Under the pieces are notes generated by a model. It saw only the letters and a list, made by a program, of their open reading frames with translations. It ran no database searches and was not told where the DNA came from. Positions 21,670 to 21,978 of a DNA stretch of 21,978 nucleotides are shown here, piece after piece. Position numbers and translations under genes: made by a program. Position 1 is the first letter of the stretch; every line of letters begins with the position of its first letter. The stretch covers positions 1-21,978 of IMG/VR virus record IMGVR_UViG_3300046535_000459. One strand, 5' to 3'. Source of the stretch: a virus.

Positions 21670-21978
21670 TTACGCCAGCTCCTCGATGGCCTCTCCCAAC
21701 TCCACCAGCTTGTGCTGGAACTCGCGGGTCAGCTCCTCGCGTCCGGAGTAGCTGACCTTCTTGATCCGACCCGTGTCAGCGATGAGCTGATTCAGTCGCC
21801 TCCGTGCCTTTTCGACATCCACCCTCCGGTTGTTGGAGTTGATGATCCGGTAGTAGCGGGCCAGACCATCGACGCTCCGCTTCCTCAGCACCAGCGTCGT
21901 GTCCGGCCCGCTGGGGTCTTCGGCGTCCGGGTTCGATCCGCCGCGACGCAGAATGCGGCCGTCCTCGTTGTAGTCATC
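21670..21978 (-). CDS. Unknown helical protein (partial, N-terminus outside the window)
   Basis: The frame is open from the right edge to a TAA at 21670, giving 102 residues without a visible start. A GTG at 21891 could start a 73 aa product, but the 29 codons before it read naturally (DDYNEDGRILRRGGSNPDAED) and are probably coding. The C-terminal two thirds are helical and charged (VEKARRRLNQLIADTGRIKK, then REELTREFQHKLVELGEAIEELA). No domain is recognised. It precedes the terminase small subunit in the same direction. Confidence 0.7.
   Translation of the reverse strand, partial: DDYNEDGRILRRGGSNPDAEDPSGPDTTLVLRKRSVDGLARYYRIINSNNRRVDVEKARRRLNQLIADTGRIKKVSYSGREELTREFQHKLVELGEAIEELA

Overview
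The window is a tightly packed late-gene region of a tailed bacteriophage. Every gene I can support lies on the minus strand, so transcription runs right to left. Neighbouring genes usually overlap by 1 to 4 bases (ATGA, GTGA, TTGA, TGATG) or are separated by fewer than 40 bases. A tail sheath, a tail tube and a tape measure protein show a contractile (myovirus) tail. The terminase small subunit with its Cys/His cluster, the Mu-I-like protease/scaffold with an extra middle domain, the high GC content and the frequent GTG and TTG starts all look like phages of Actinobacteria. That host assignment is inference. No integrase, tRNA, CRISPR array or insertion sequence was seen.

Layout in transcription order. 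At 21978-21670 is the end of an unknown gene, followed by a short hairpin. The packaging block, 21608-17740, holds the terminase small subunit, then seven small translationally coupled genes of unknown function (three with Cys/His clusters, one a membrane hairpin), then the terminase large subunit. From 17743 to 14872 come a fibre-like protein with eleven decapeptide repeats, three small membrane proteins, an NlpC/P60- or CHAP-like endolysin and a holin-like protein, so a probable lysis cassette sits between terminase and portal. The head block, 14870-9859, holds a portal fused to a MuF-like domain, a protease/scaffold, a DUF2190-like decoration protein and the major capsid protein.

The connector and tail block, 9833-1, holds a protein with a peripheral-subunit-binding-like (E3-binding-like) domain, a connector, a Mu G/HK97 gp10-like protein, a tail terminator candidate, a second E3-binding-like protein, sheath, tube, a tail assembly chaperone with a probable -1 frameshift extension, the tape measure protein, a LysM protein, and a large hub-like protein with a possible lytic transglycosylase domain that runs off the left edge.

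Together these genes cover packaging, lysis, capsid building and nearly all of the tail shaft. Baseplate, replication and regulation genes lie outside. The least ordinary parts are the coupled small genes between the terminase subunits, the paired E3-binding-like proteins flanking the connector genes, and the chaperone junction, which lacks a textbook slippery sequence.
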